This document shows, one piece after another, positions 34,693-46,200 of a stretch of DNA of 64,000 nt (position 1 is the stretch's first letter; every line of letters begins with the position of its first letter). The DNA comes from Colletotrichum lupini (lineage: Eukaryota; Ascomycota; Sordariomycetes; Glomerellales; Glomerellaceae): assembly GCF_023278565.1 (NCBI RefSeq), contig NC_064675.1, positions 868,001 to 932,000 on the forward strand, written 5' to 3'. The notes below the pieces were generated by a model that saw only the letters and a list, made by a program, of their open reading frames with translations, did no database searches and was not told where the DNA came from. The position numbers and the translations under genes are program-made.

Positions 34693-36946
34693 ATTGATAT
34701 CGGACAGCCCAAGTTGCGGCACACAATTCTCGAGGAGATAGCCGCCCGATGATGGGGATGGGTGTTTAGATGATACTCCTAGGTGCGGTGGTCATGGAGC
34801 AAGGTGTAGTAGGAGGTGACTTTTGCTCAGTACTGTATGTTGAGGAACTTGGAGGAGGGAGCCCATATTGGTGATTGCACTTGAGAGGCAGGTACAGCTG
34901 TTGCTCATGGTGGGAAGGAGCGCCCGACTCACTCACCTACCTTTCATCTCGACCTCCACCATGAGATGCATGAGATGAAAGAAGAGCCAATTAAAAATGT
35001 AATCCTGAGTGTTCGACGAGGTATACACAAGGTAAGGCAGACGCTTCACTTCAAGTTCTACTGCTTCATTATCAAAAGTGCCTAAGGTCGTGTTCAGAGA
35101 ATTGTGTTTCTGAGGCCCTGACTGTTATAAAGCCTATGTCTATCTTGAGATGTGAGACGATTGTGTTGTCTTGCCTTATGACATACTCCTTTACATTGTA
35201 GTTCGGTTGTTCAATGAGCTTTGTCAAAGCTGTTCTTTAATAAGATGTAATATGTTTAGTTGTTCCGTGTCTTGGATGACAAAGACATCAAATTGAACAA
35301 CGGTCACTAAGCGACACATATTTTCGTTTCGAATGATTCTATTTTCTGTTTGACGCCTCTCATAACTAGCAAGATGGAAACGTCAAGACCAAGTTTGAAA
35401 TCAACGGCATCATGAACTCAACGCCGACATTCTGGCACGTGGTTGAGGATGAAGGTCGGACACACACGTCGACTAAATGAGTACGCGGTGACTAGACCTA
35501 TGATTGAAATAATCGATCTGCATTCTCACTGTACTTTTTTGACATTGGATGCGTTAGTGCGTACTTATGACCATGCCGATTCCATGTCGGTCATGAGCAC
35601 AAGTGAGCAAGAACCGTTTCTGGCTGTACAGGATTCAGTCGACAGTCATGAAACGGCCCCTACTTCTTTATACGCAAGGTCCGTCTTGAATTGAGGTAAG
35701 CAGGGCCTGGGAGGTAAAGCGTGGTTGAATAGATAAATACAGCTTGACATGGCTCATCTGATAATCCCGGCACAGGCCGAGGATGTTTGACGAAACCTAG
35801 TTGCCGGATGCTGTAAACACACTATATCCAGACTCTGAGATGCAAAGCCTGGCACCGGGATCAGAAGAAAAGTCGTTTGGATGATCTTCGGACGACCCGG
35901 GAGGGCAGAGCATGAAGCTTCGTCATTAAACTAGCTGAAGTGAGGGGACGACTGGACGGGGTCAACCCGGCATTGCGGTAAGATGGTCGGCAGGTGCAGA
36001 CAGACAAACAGAGTTGGACTTCCTCCCACTCGATTGGGATAAGGTAATAGCGTAAAGTGCGTGAGTGCATGAGAGGGGATGAGCTGGCGTGCGACGTGCA
36101 TCTGTCTATTCGGTGCCGCCCGTCATTCTCTGGGCCGCTGCCGTCCCTCCCCCTCCTCTCAGAACTCATGGACCAAGGTGAAAAAACAACAGACCTCGGG
36201 CCATTGGTAGAGAGCAGCCAATGGGACACTCTTCATGAATACACCCCTGCAGCTCCGTCCAGCTCTAGCCCGTCATGCAACATCCCGGTTGTGTTGCTCG
36301 GAGGAGGACGAATGAGCATTTCGCAGCAGCGAAGCTCTGGTCCAGCGTCGGCACCACCCCCATCAATTCAGTCAATTTCCCCCCCAGCCCGAGGCCTGTC
36401 TTGTCGTGCTTGTCTGCCTCTAGTGGAAGTCTGCCGTGCCCAGGTCGTATCCGTACGCCCCCAAGGCCCCAGCTGTGTCAACCTCCTCGACCACTCGACC
36501 ACACATCAACAACCCACTCCGTCGTTCCCTCTCTCTCTATCGCTGCCGCCCAACCTCCCCTCCTAACGACGGCTCAGACGCTCTCTTCACGTCCTGCGAT
36601 CTCGAAGTGAAGTTGGTATGTTGCCCTGATTTCTTCACCTCTTCTCGTCTCGTTCGTGTCAATTGTGAATTGAGGGTCTCCAGCGAGCCAAGCTCCAGTC
36701 GCGCGCTATCAACCAATCGCACCTGGGTCGGTCGGCAGAGCGACGCGGTAAACAAATCATTGGCCCCCAGCGCTGCCACTCCCTCCCACTCTGGAGCCGC
36801 AATTCCAATTGACGAACACCCCCCGGAAAACCCATCGCAAACACCCTCAAAGACGGGCCTCCCAAGCTGATACTCCTCCCTTCACCGCAGTTTCCCCCGC
36901 GATTTTCTCGATTACGTTAGCGATACCCCGGAAACTTTAGCCCACC
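34693..36946. other. Intergenic, 2.3 kb
   Basis: Upstream DNA of the cysteine-cluster gene (minus) and of the Mpv17-type gene (plus). Frames at 35443-35694 and 36057-36566 lack recognisable domains; the latter is Ser/Pro-rich and probably lies in the 5' UTR or promoter of the Mpv17-type gene. A small inverted arrangement of CATGAGATG-type words occurs around 34960-34980. Confidence 0.45.
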
Positions 36947-37939
36947 ATGTCGGTCAAGTTCGAGAAGGACACGATAAAGAAGGGTGTCGAGGAGGTCAAG
37001 AAGGGCCTCATCGGTGAACCTCTGCCCGGTACCAGCGGCAAGCATCCCATCTCCGAGGCCATCGGCACCGCCATCACCGGCGGCAAGAAAAATGCGGGAT
37101 CCAAGGGCTATCTTGCGGTTCGTCCTCCAATACCTCCACTCCGTTCCGTGATACGATAGAATCGCTCGCTGCACCATGGTCGGGAGTATGGATGTGCCAG
37201 GCCGAAATGCTGACGCTGTGCAACCCAGGCCTACATCAAGCAGCTCGAGCAGAACCCTCTGCGCACCAAGATGCTCACTGCTGGAACTCTCGCCGGTGCT
37301 CAGGAGCTGATCGCATCTTTCCTCGCCAAGGACCGCAACAAGCATGGCAACTACTTCACCTCGCGTGTACCCAAGATGGCCGCCTACGGCGCCCTCGTCA
37401 GCGCGCCCCTCGGCCACTTCCTCATCTGGGCCCTGCAGAAGACCTTTGCTGGCCGCACCAGCTTGCGCGCCAAGATCCTGCAGATTATCGTCAGCAACTT
37501 GATTGTGAGTGGCATGACTTAGCGAGAGCCGTCTATAATGTGCGTGCTGACCCATCATCTGCAGATTGCGCCCATTCAAAATTCCATCTACCTTACCGCG
37601 ATGGCCCTCATTGCCGGTGCCAAGACCTACCACCAGGTCCGCGCGACCGTCAAGGTTGGCTTCTGGAAGGTCATGAAGGTCAGCTGGGTCACTTCCCCGC
37701 TGTGCTTGGCCTTCGCCCAGAAGTTCCTCCCTGATCAACTCTGGGTGCCCTTCTTCAACCTGGTGTCCTTCATCATCGGCACCTACATCAACACCATCAC
37801 CAAGAAGAAGCGTCTTGCTGCCCTGCGCAAGAAGCACTTCGGTGACGGCCGCTCCCCCTCCATGGGAGGTCGCCCTGAAGACTACCCCGGCCCCAAGGAC
37901 TACCCTGGCCCGATGGGAGGTCCTAACCCCCCTTACTAA
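36947..37939 (+). CDS. Mpv17/PMP22-family integral membrane protein
   Basis: Three exons, 36947-37117, 37229-37504 and 37565-37939, give 273 aa. After a charged N-terminus, the core YIKQLEQNPLRTKMLTAGTL begins the Mpv17/PMP22 domain, with about four hydrophobic segments: AAYGALVSAPLGHFLIWAL, IAPIQNSIYLTAMALIAGA, WVTSPLCLAFAQKFLP and LWVPFFNLVSFIIGTYI. Members sit in the peroxisomal membrane or inner mitochondrial membrane and affect solute passage or organelle homeostasis; I cannot assign the compartment. The C-terminus has an EDYPGPKDYPGPMGG repeat, unusual for the core family and probably exposed. Confidence 0.87.
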
Positions 37940-38785
37940 ATGACTCTTCTATGGTGAGATGGTTGAGAGATGACAGCAAAATAACGCCCACTTGATGAGA
38001 AATCTGGTAACATCTAATACGAAAACGATATCAGTCCTTTGGGGCGGATCTCTGGAGTTGAGGGGCGTGGAGGCAGTGTGAAGATACGCGAGCTGGGAGC
38101 AAGCGGCTTGGATGGACCGCAAACGACCGCCGAATATCCCTGTACAATTTGCTTGCTTCAAATGTTGCTATCATGTTATATGTCCCATGTGTCGGTAGAT
38201 AGGTTCAAATGCGCTTGGATTTTTTAAGTTCAGTATGCTTGGTATTTCTGTCCGAGGCCCATCTTCCCAGGTCTATCTTTATGCTGCATGATACGAGTTG
38301 ACCCTGTATCACACGTTCTAGTGATGGATTGCCTCACTTTGTAATGGTCTCTGAATATGATTGCCCATGACTGACTTGCGTATTCGAGACGTATACTTGC
38401 TTGGGAGCAACCTGAGATACCCTTCATCCGATACCTCGACGCCACAACAGAAGCCCTTATAGGCCCCGCCAATTCCGTTCCTGTCACCAGCCAGGAGGCG
38501 CCCGTCTAGGTCGACGGGTCAGGTCAAACTGGCTGGGTGGTGGAGTGGTTTAAGGTCAACTTTCAATTATACGCCAACCAGCCTACTCGACGACAGGCTT
38601 AGCGAGTACCCGAGTTCGAATCCCAGCATGAGCACCAAGAGATGTAGCCACACAGGTGGTGAACTCTTTTTTTTTCTTTTTCCCTTTCTACCTCCATAGG
38701 TAGTGGGCACCGCCTGCGTTGCTCATATTGGAGTGAATCGTTTTCCTGTAGGTGTCTGTGTTCCTTTACCGAGGGATCGCCTTCA
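37940..38785. other. Convergent 3' region of Mpv17-type gene and SNF8
   Basis: About 850 bp between two stop codons. It holds a tRNA-like relic at 38531-38633 followed by a T run at 38667-38681; otherwise I see nothing. Confidence 0.45.
38531..38682 (+). repeat. tRNA-like relic with Pol III A and B boxes (possible SINE)
   Basis: An A-box-like TGGTGGAGTGG (38538-38548) is followed 66 bp later by a B-box-like GTTCGAATCC (38614-38623), and a T9-C-T5 tract ends the unit. The flanking bases cannot form a normal acceptor or T stem: the 7 nt downstream of the T arm position do not pair with those before the A box. It is therefore not a functional tRNA. A tRNA-derived SINE head or tRNA pseudogene fits best. 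Confidence 0.45.
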
Positions 38786-39568
38786 TCACTCCCCTGCCGT
38801 CGCCTCACCGGTGTCGACCATGAAGCCAGGACTCCAGTACTCCCATTCGGGACACTGCTTGTCCACCCACAACATACCCTCGCCAAGAAGATCCTCCAAG
38901 GCAGTCTGGGCTCGTGCCCTCGGCCATCGAAGATTAACCATTAGCATTGAGATGCTCACGTATCCCAGCACCTGCACGGCCTCCAACACCGCGCTCTGGT
39001 CCGTATTGAGCTCCTTGGGTACACTCCGAATGTACGACTTACTCCCGACCTTGATGACGCTATGCGAGCTACCCAACGGCTTCAAGGTACCGACGGCTCT
39101 CAGCACGTCGTCCTCCGTCACCTCGCTCGCGCCCTCCATGCGTCCCTTCATGATGCGCTCCCGAACCTCACGGACGCCAATCAACCCGCCGTTCTCGTCA
39201 CGCGTCGCGCTGCAAACCTCCACCACGCGCACCGCCAGCTCAAAGTAGAAGTCATTGACTGACCGACCGAGCAGCTGCGCCCATATTGACGACGACCCAC
39301 CCCCGCCCGAGGACGATGAAGAGGACGCGAGCGGGTCGACGCCGATGGCGGAACACATGCGGGCGAACTGGGCGCGGAAGGACGGATCTGAGCGGATATC
39401 TTTTGCGTGGGTCTGCGCGAACTGTTGGAGGAGGGAGCGAAAGACGGAGAGCTGGGTTTCGAGGGCTTGGGAGTTGCTGGTGCGGAGGTTGGAGCCGTGG
39501 GATGCGTACTGCGCCGATGTGATGCGGGAGCGGTCGAAGGCCGCAAGGCCGACGCCCTTGCGGGACAT
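38786..39568 (-). CDS. SNF8: ESCRT-II subunit Snf8/Vps22 (EAP30)
   Basis: Single exon, 260 aa. The start MSRKGVGLAAFDRSRITSAQY and the helix TQLSVFRSLLQQFAQTHAKDI match EAP30-family proteins; the two winged-helix segments are recognisable (LGRSVNDFYFELAVRVVEVC ... and SVLEAVQVLGYVSISMLMVNLRW...). Snf8 forms ESCRT-II with Vps25 and Vps36 on endosomes for multivesicular body sorting. A Ser/Gly-rich insertion (SSSSSSGGGGSSS, about 83-95) interrupts the N-terminal half and is probably a flexible loop. It is head-to-head with uS9 across 561 bp. Confidence 0.92.
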   Translation of the reverse strand: MSRKGVGLAAFDRSRITSAQYASHGSNLRTSNSQALETQLSVFRSLLQQFAQTHAKDIRSDPSFRAQFARMCSAIGVDPLASSSSSSGGGGSSSIWAQLLGRSVNDFYFELAVRVVEVCSATRDENGGLIGVREVRERIMKGRMEGASEVTEDDVLRAVGTLKPLGSSHSVIKVGSKSYIRSVPKELNTDQSAVLEAVQVLGYVSISMLMVNLRWPRARAQTALEDLLGEGMLWVDKQCPEWEYWSPGFMVDTGEATAGE

Positions 39569-40129
39569 CCTTTTGCGGTGTTCGTCTGTCGGATTGTAGT
39601 GTGCAGGATGTTCGTATGTGTAGGAGGGTGGTGGAGGATGACGTTCGGCCGGGGATATGTCACTGTAGTCGCGAAAGAAGGTGGAGGTTGCGCATAGAGG
39701 GGCGTTCGGTGGTCTTGGTGGATGCCCGTATCGGAAGGTTATCGAAGCCGATGAGTGACATGCGGTTTCCCGGCGGACACTCCGCTCTCAATCTCGAAAG
39801 ATGACATAATCTCTGAGTAGATTCTCCACTATTCCGTTTTTATCCCAAAGCTGCCCGCGGGCTCGGCTGTGCCACAGAGGGCCCACACTAAGCGACTTCC
39901 ACAATCGAGTACCAATTCCACATCACGTGCTTCACCCTCCCCACCCGGAGAATCATCGGTCGCACCAGCCACTAAACGGGCTCAAACCCCCAGCAGAAAG
40001 GGCACAACCCTTACTGAAATCCAACTCGCAAAATTTCGGTCTGAGTCTGTCTCCCAAAGCACCATAGACGCCTGCCTCACGATCGCGTTGCGAATTTCCT
40101 AACAGTCCCCCCTCCATCCCGCAGCAACC
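39569..40129. promoter_or_regulatory. Divergent promoter region of SNF8 and uS9
   Basis: 561 bp between two start codons, with no gene inside. No specific ribosomal-protein promoter element is identified; the stretch nearest uS9 is pyrimidine-rich. Confidence 0.45.
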
Positions 40130-40982
40130 ATGTCGTCCACCCAGACCGTCCAGTGCTTCGGCAAGAAGAGAACCGCCACCGCCGTTGCCCAGTGCAAGGT
40201 ACGATAACGATAAATTCCTCCTCCCCGAAGCAAGAGACCAGCTCCGATTGAAGATTTGGCGAAGGAGGGGCGACGATGTTTTGGATACTTGGAAAATATG
40301 GAAGGCTGACTGTGTTTTGCGATTAGGCTGGCAAGGGCCTCGTCAAGGTCAACGGCAAGCCCCTCTCGCTTGTCCAGCCTGAGATCCTCCGCTTCAAGGT
40401 ACGATTCTTTATCCCGCGCGAAACTCCGATAGAGACTTGGTCGGCAAGAGATGGAAATCTGGAATAGAACCCACGGCATTGAGGAAAGGGACGCATAGGG
40501 CGAGCGCTGCGATGCTACGCTCTGTTTACGGATGCGAAGAGTTGTGCGCAACGTAGCGCTCACCCTTTGCTTGCCGATTCGCGAAATCGGTTCGAGGAAG
40601 ACGAGCGACCAGGGTTTAAACGAGAAACTCGCAATATCAAAACCTCATGAGCCCGAACGAGAAAGAAACTAACCCGTCTCCCGCACCGCAGGTCTACGAG
40701 CCCCTCCTCGTCCTTGGCCTCGACAAGTTCGCCAACATCGACATCCGCGTCCGCGTCACCGGTGGTGGTCACACTTCCCAGATCTACGCCATCCGTCAGG
40801 CCATTGCCAAGTCCGTCGTTGCCTACTACCAGAAGTTCGTCGACGAGCACTCCAAGAACATGCTCAAGCAGGCCCTCGTCCAGTTCGACCGTACCCTCCT
40901 CGTCGCCGACAACCGCCGGTGCGAGCCCAAGAAGTTCGGTGGTAAGGGTGCCCGCTCCAGATTCCAGAAGTCTTACCGTTAA
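40130..40982 (+). CDS. RPS16: 40S ribosomal protein uS9 (S16)
   Basis: Three exons, 40130-40198, 40327-40398 and 40692-40982, give 143 aa. The sequence is typical: [50 protein letters not shown], then the conserved Arg-containing end SRFQKSYR that reaches the decoding centre. Introns of 128 and 293 nt, the first early in the coding region, are usual for fungal ribosomal protein genes. Confidence 0.97.
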
Positions 40983-42127
40983 ACGGTACTCTTTCTGTTT
41001 TCTGGGAGAAGGTGTGGAACAGCCTGGGGAATTTGGGGGAATTTATGCGGCAGTCAACAAAAAACCTTGGGAAGGAAACTGTCGTGGTTTCCCGGGTCCG
41101 GTCAGCTTTTGGTGTTTCCCGCGAAAAATTTGGCAGTTACTGTTTTACGGGGGAGTCAAACGTGGATCAAAAGGATCTGGTTCCGTTCCTCTCCCTTTCT
41201 CGTTCGTCTTTCAAAGGAAATAAAGACTTTCGAAAAGGGCTGGACGGCCAGAGAGAGCATTCGATTTCCGGGTCGATGCACATTGCATGGCATGCCTCGC
41301 GGTATCGCTGCTTGGCTTGGTTTGTAAAGGGTCAGGCAGGCAAATGAAACATTGAAACTTCATGACACGGCGTTCTGGGCTCGAGCTATGCGTGTGCCGT
41401 GTTTCTTTTTAATTTCACTTCCTTCTAATCCTCCTTTCGTTGCACTCTATGGTATGGCTGGGAACGGTTGTGTCCATCACGCAAGGGTATGATGGTTCTC
41501 CAACGATGACATTCAACAATATCCCTACGTGTCCATGAACCCCCTCGATGCCGGTCGTGTCTACATGGTGTTCTATGCTCACTGAAGCCTCGCGGGCCAG
41601 CTTACTCGGCCTCGCTCTCCTGCCGCGTACTCACTCGGAATCAGTCGCAAAGTGTCCTCTTACCCCGCGACCTTCTTTGCGCGCATACCACCTCACCGGG
41701 CAACTAAAGAGTGCATCGGTCGAGACCATTCCCTACACGTTCAAGTTTACTCACTTCAATCCTACCTCCTGTCTTTATGCCATTCAAGTTCTGGCATCTG
41801 TCTTAAGCCCGGCTGCTATCTCATATCACTTCTCCAGCATCCCCTGGATGGCTAGTCATAGTCCTCCGTAGGCGGGGCTTCGAAGTCTGATACAAAGCGA
41901 AGCTCATCTGTCCCTGATTGCTCACCTTCAGCCACGGCCCGGTCCCTGAGTCCTTCGCGTGAGTCAACTCTTCAGCCTTGTTATCTGCTCAGTCACGTCC
42001 TCCCGACAAGGTTGCATAAGCACTGGCCGCACATACACCTTCGCCCACAACAGGAAACGAGTGGGCAGTCACCAGTGACACAAAAAGAGTATCTCTCGAG
42101 GTTCTCGTCATCAGGGGCAAAAGCTAA
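40983..42127. other. Intergenic after uS9
   Basis: The 3' region of uS9. Frames at 41012-41347 and 41548-41871 have no recognisable domains. Confidence 0.5.
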
Positions 42128-42222
42128 TGATCAGTTGGAGGCTTGAACTCCCGGCCTTGGCATTACTCGACATCTCTGATGAGATATTAGTACCACGCTC
42201 TAACCAACTGAGCTAACCGACC
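42128..42222 (-). tRNA. tRNA-Ile (anticodon AAU) with 21 nt intron, T-stem variant
   Basis: Acceptor, D and anticodon stems are identical to the copy at 7644-7740 (GGTCGGT/ACTGATC, TGGTA/TGCCA, loop CTAATA). The intron after the anticodon is 21 nt and differs in sequence from the other copy. The T arm reads GGGAG-TTCAAGC-CTCCA, so the outermost T-stem pair is a G-A mismatch instead of G-C. A TTTT tract follows downstream on the minus strand. It is probably still a functional tRNA. Confidence 0.88.
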
Positions 42223-43197
42223 AGCTGATTTGTTGCAAACCTTTGGGCTTGAAGCCCTAAAGGAAGGGCATCGTGAGATTGCCCCCCACCTTGAGGACAA
42301 GGGTGGTGGTGGTTTGTGAGAAAATGGGGGGCTTTGGTCCACTGAGTGCATCGGTTAGACGCTCGCAGCCTTTACAGTGCAGTGACTACTTGTAAGATGT
42401 GGGGATTGAGTGTGTGGTTTTGGATTTTATACCATGGGGACTGCCTCTTGGTATGGTGGTGATGTTGAGCCGGGCGTTTTGGTGTGGCTTGCATGCCTCA
42501 AGTGCGCCTGAAGCTCACAAGCGTTTTTGCCTTTAATTGACAAGACGGATTGTCGCAAGACCATTGAGGTCTTAGCAGTTATAACCTTACTTCCTAAGGA
42601 TATTTCTGTACTCTAAGAGTCTATCTATTACATATAGCAATAATGTGTTTTTCATGATTCTCATGAAGCTCACCGTGAGACATGACACCCTGTAAAGTAA
42701 ATCAATAAACTTCCCCCAATGAAGAGCCAGCATTAGCTGTCCACACTGCAACTTACAATAAGACAAGATGAAAGTTTGGGGAACCACACCTCGTTTGTTC
42801 ATTCTATGCCCCTCAGCAATTCGATCCCCGAGAGTTGGAAAAAAATACCAAATATTGTGGCCGTATTTACTCATACTCTTTCCGAATACATCTCTTTGAC
42901 AACCCGGCCATGCTCTTAGAACACAAAGTCGGATTCGTTCCCCAAACCGAGCCCATTCGAGCCACCATGCACCTGCGTGAATCTCACCCACCACGTGGGT
43001 CAACAAATTGAGTCACCACCAATCACCATTCCCGGCCCCTTCGCACCATGACACCGATTCCTCGAAGATCCGCGCATCTCAGACCCGCCCTCTAGGGCTT
43101 GAAACAACGCACAACTGGCTCGCCTTAGAGAAGACCAACTTAAGCACTCAACTCGCCGCTCCCTGCAACAACAGCCCAACAGCTCAGTTCGAGCTAA
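42223..43197. other. Intergenic between tRNA-Ile and tRNA-Asn
   Basis: No gene recognised. The minus-strand frame at 42587-43006 (139 codons) shows no domain. Confidence 0.5.
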
Positions 43198-43271
43198 TCC
43201 CCGATGGCACAATTGGCTAGCGCGTCAGACTGTTAATCTGGAGGTTGGTGGTTCGAGCCCACCTCGGGGAG
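43198..43271 (+). tRNA. tRNA-Asn (anticodon GUU)
   Basis: Acceptor stem TCCCCGA/TCGGGGA with discriminator G. D arm GGCACAATTGGCTAGCGC. Anticodon loop contains GTT. The T arm GGTGG-TTCGAGC-CCACC is intact. No intron. A TTTT tract lies about 35 bp downstream. Confidence 0.95.
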
Positions 43272-46200
43272 AAGCAGTGGTTGAAGTCCACCTGGGAACT
43301 TTCTCTTTTGTCATTTTTGCATGTTGACATGTTTGGAAGTGTTCATTGCCTTGCTTTGTCGGTATCCTTGCTTGTTTACCATTGTTGTTGCTGTTGTTCG
43401 TTTCGAAATTTTGCAAGCCTCAACCGCCTCAAAGTTTAACGGCGCTGAGCTGACTTGGAGTTGGAGAATTTCGACTTTTCTGTCTTGGTCACAACGATCC
43501 GACCGAGACTCAAGCATAGACTCAAGCAAAGTAAAGATCCACGACGAAATCGCACCCAATCTGGACTATTCTTGTAGACATTATCGTTTTTCTGCCTCCT
43601 CCCATGAGGGGGTTTCCCGTTGTATGAGACACCAGAACAAAGTAAACGCCTGTGACCCGTAGCCCGCGTCCTTCATTCAGCCTGCTTCCTCGCCTTATAC
43701 TCAACTTCGAGCAGAGAGTGGTATAGTGAAATCTCAACCTCTCCAGCAGCGGAGCAATCTACGGGGAAGTGGCTTCGGTTGTGTTCAACGTTAGTGTCTT
43801 GATTCTGATCGGCCGACTTGCCTCCGAGTCCAGATGCCTGCCAAGAAGGGTCTTCAGGATCATGTCTGTCAGCCATGATGCGCTGCAGCATGATATCTCT
43901 GGCTCTTAGAGATCACTTGAGGCCAATCGGCTGCTTTCGGAGGTCGATTCTTTTCGATTTTCTGCATTTATGCTGCATGTGTGGGGTCGGCACGGTGTGG
44001 TCAACATCCTGTCTATCGACGTCGTGTTGTCGGAGCTGTCGGCAGTGATGCATTCGCTGCGATAATGGAGAGTCCTTCAGGCTTCAAACAAGAATCTTCT
44101 CTCATGAAGATGCCAGAGCAAAGATGAACGATGATGCATCGAATGTTCTTCCCGGTGACGCTTGCCTCGTAGCGTTGTATGGATCGGGGTGCTGGTGACT
44201 TTCCAGTCCGGTGTCTCCAGAATTGAGTAGAACAGCTATGTCTGAAGTAACTCTAGAGCTGTTTACCGACTGTGTGTGACATCACGGAAGTCAGCCTAGT
44301 CGACAGGTCGATAGCCTCATAGCGACAGCGACAGCGTTAACGACTTACACGGAACTCTTTGTTGCGAAGGTGAAGCTTTGGATGGAAGAAGGGCATTTTC
44401 GCCTAGTCCTCTGCCAGACCTGGTCGACCTTACTGGCTGACGAGAGGGGATCTTTGTGAACCTCCCTGGCCGGGCAAGCCTCTGTGCGACGAGCATCAAT
44501 AGGCCAAGGGAAACGTAGGCGTAGATGGTCAGAAATAAGATGGAGCGACTGAAGGTCCGGCCTTCGTAATCGGTAAACAGTGCTTCTGACATCGTTCGTT
44601 AAATTTGTTCATGCAAGACCAATAGAGACGAATCTCTTCTGTCTACAGCTTCCTCTCAGAACCTTATATAGTAGTCTATAGGCAGGATTGTTGAGTCTTC
44701 TGTTGTCAGGTCGACAGCATCCAATATTCATTGGGGCGCGTCTTGTGCCAGTCCGGACGATTCTCCCAGTAACCCCGCCGATCTCAGTGTCATCAGGTCA
44801 AACAAGTGGTAAGTTTGCTGCAACCTGAGGGAGCCGGGCGGTTGTCGTGACCACCTCGCAGTGCGCGGCCACCGAGGAGAAAAACCCATCTCTGTGAGGG
44901 TTTCCCGGCCACAGCAGAAAACAAGTGTACCGTTTCGGCTCCCACATTGGCCGAGAAACATGCCGAGCCCGGGTTCGAAGCATTCGATGTCATCATGGAT
45001 GATCTTGAGAGTTGAACAGAATAGTATTGGCTTGGTGTAGCGGTCTGCCTCGTTCGGTCAGAATGACTTCAGCTGCTGGGTGCCGGCAGAGCAGCTCTGA
45101 CAAGGCCCAAGCGGATGGACTGAAGATGAACATGCGATGAATCACAAAAAGGAAAAGAAAAGAAGCCGCTTATTCAATCATGGATTCCATGCCTCAGACT
45201 TCACCGAGGCTGCCGTGCAATCTGGGTTGCTCACAACTTGCATCGTCTTAGTCTACTCCCATGGTTCCGAAGATCGTGACTCGATGTTAGATCTAAGTTT
45301 GTGTACTTGAGAGGTTTAGACCAAATTCAGCTCGAATAAATTACCATTCAGTCCATTCAGGCTGATATATGGCGGCCGTTGTAGATATCACAACCGGCGG
45401 CTCGCTTCATCCGACTCGCAGTCACCCGAGACATCGGGCCCGATGGACCCACTTTCGGGTCAGACACAGGCCCGTTCAATGGCCGGACCGTGGACGGGAG
45501 CAGACAAGTCAACTAATATCACTAGGCTGGGTTACAATCATTGTCCAGGCCATTTCCATTTCTCATAACAATCAAAAATAGATGGGCGGCTCCACAGATC
45601 TATGAAAGGTTCTCGACGCCTCGAGCTTGCCTCTCCGAGTTAGTAGTCACCTCACTGCTGGCTTCTCGGACCTTGCCCCGAATGGATGTAAAAAGTTCGC
45701 GTGGTAAATCCATACAGAAACTCCACTCAACTACAGAAGAAAACGGTCAAGGGTTTGGTAATAGTCGGAGTTGCACTTCGGAGGGGACTTTCCGCTTGAA
45801 TTATTCGCCTCTTTAGGGCTCGATTTCTAAGCGACGTTGACGCTTGTTACGTCGGTGGAACAAAGGAAGCGAGCCTGGACGCTGTAGTATCAATGGTGCG
45901 TGAAAGCGAAGTGTTAGCCCGCGAAAAGTCCTTTGATGATCCTGTGGCCTTGTGGGGATTCTAGTTCGCCGGCTAGGGGGGATGATGATTTTGGCTTGCT
46001 CAGGAAAACCCGGGAACCTGGAGCTGCGTGGCTTCCTCGCTTAAGTGTTTTCTCGGATGCTGAACCAGAAACGGAAAGTCAATGGCTGGTCTAATTGTCT
46101 AGATAAGCCACGCCATGTGTTCATTGACTTTGGATCGATTTATTTGCATGTCTTCTCGTTGCCAAAAGGCACCGGCAAGACTGGGTAACGGCAACATGAA

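Noticed and set aside
36917..37837. 306-codon minus-strand frame
   Set aside because: Antisense shadow of the Mpv17/PMP22-type gene.
38531..38633. Functional tRNA at the A/B box unit
   Set aside because: No acceptor or T stem can form around the conserved boxes.
43673..43891. 67-72 codon minus-strand frame as exon 2 of the 44592 frame
   Set aside because: No acceptor in the phase required by the 44348 donor could be found.
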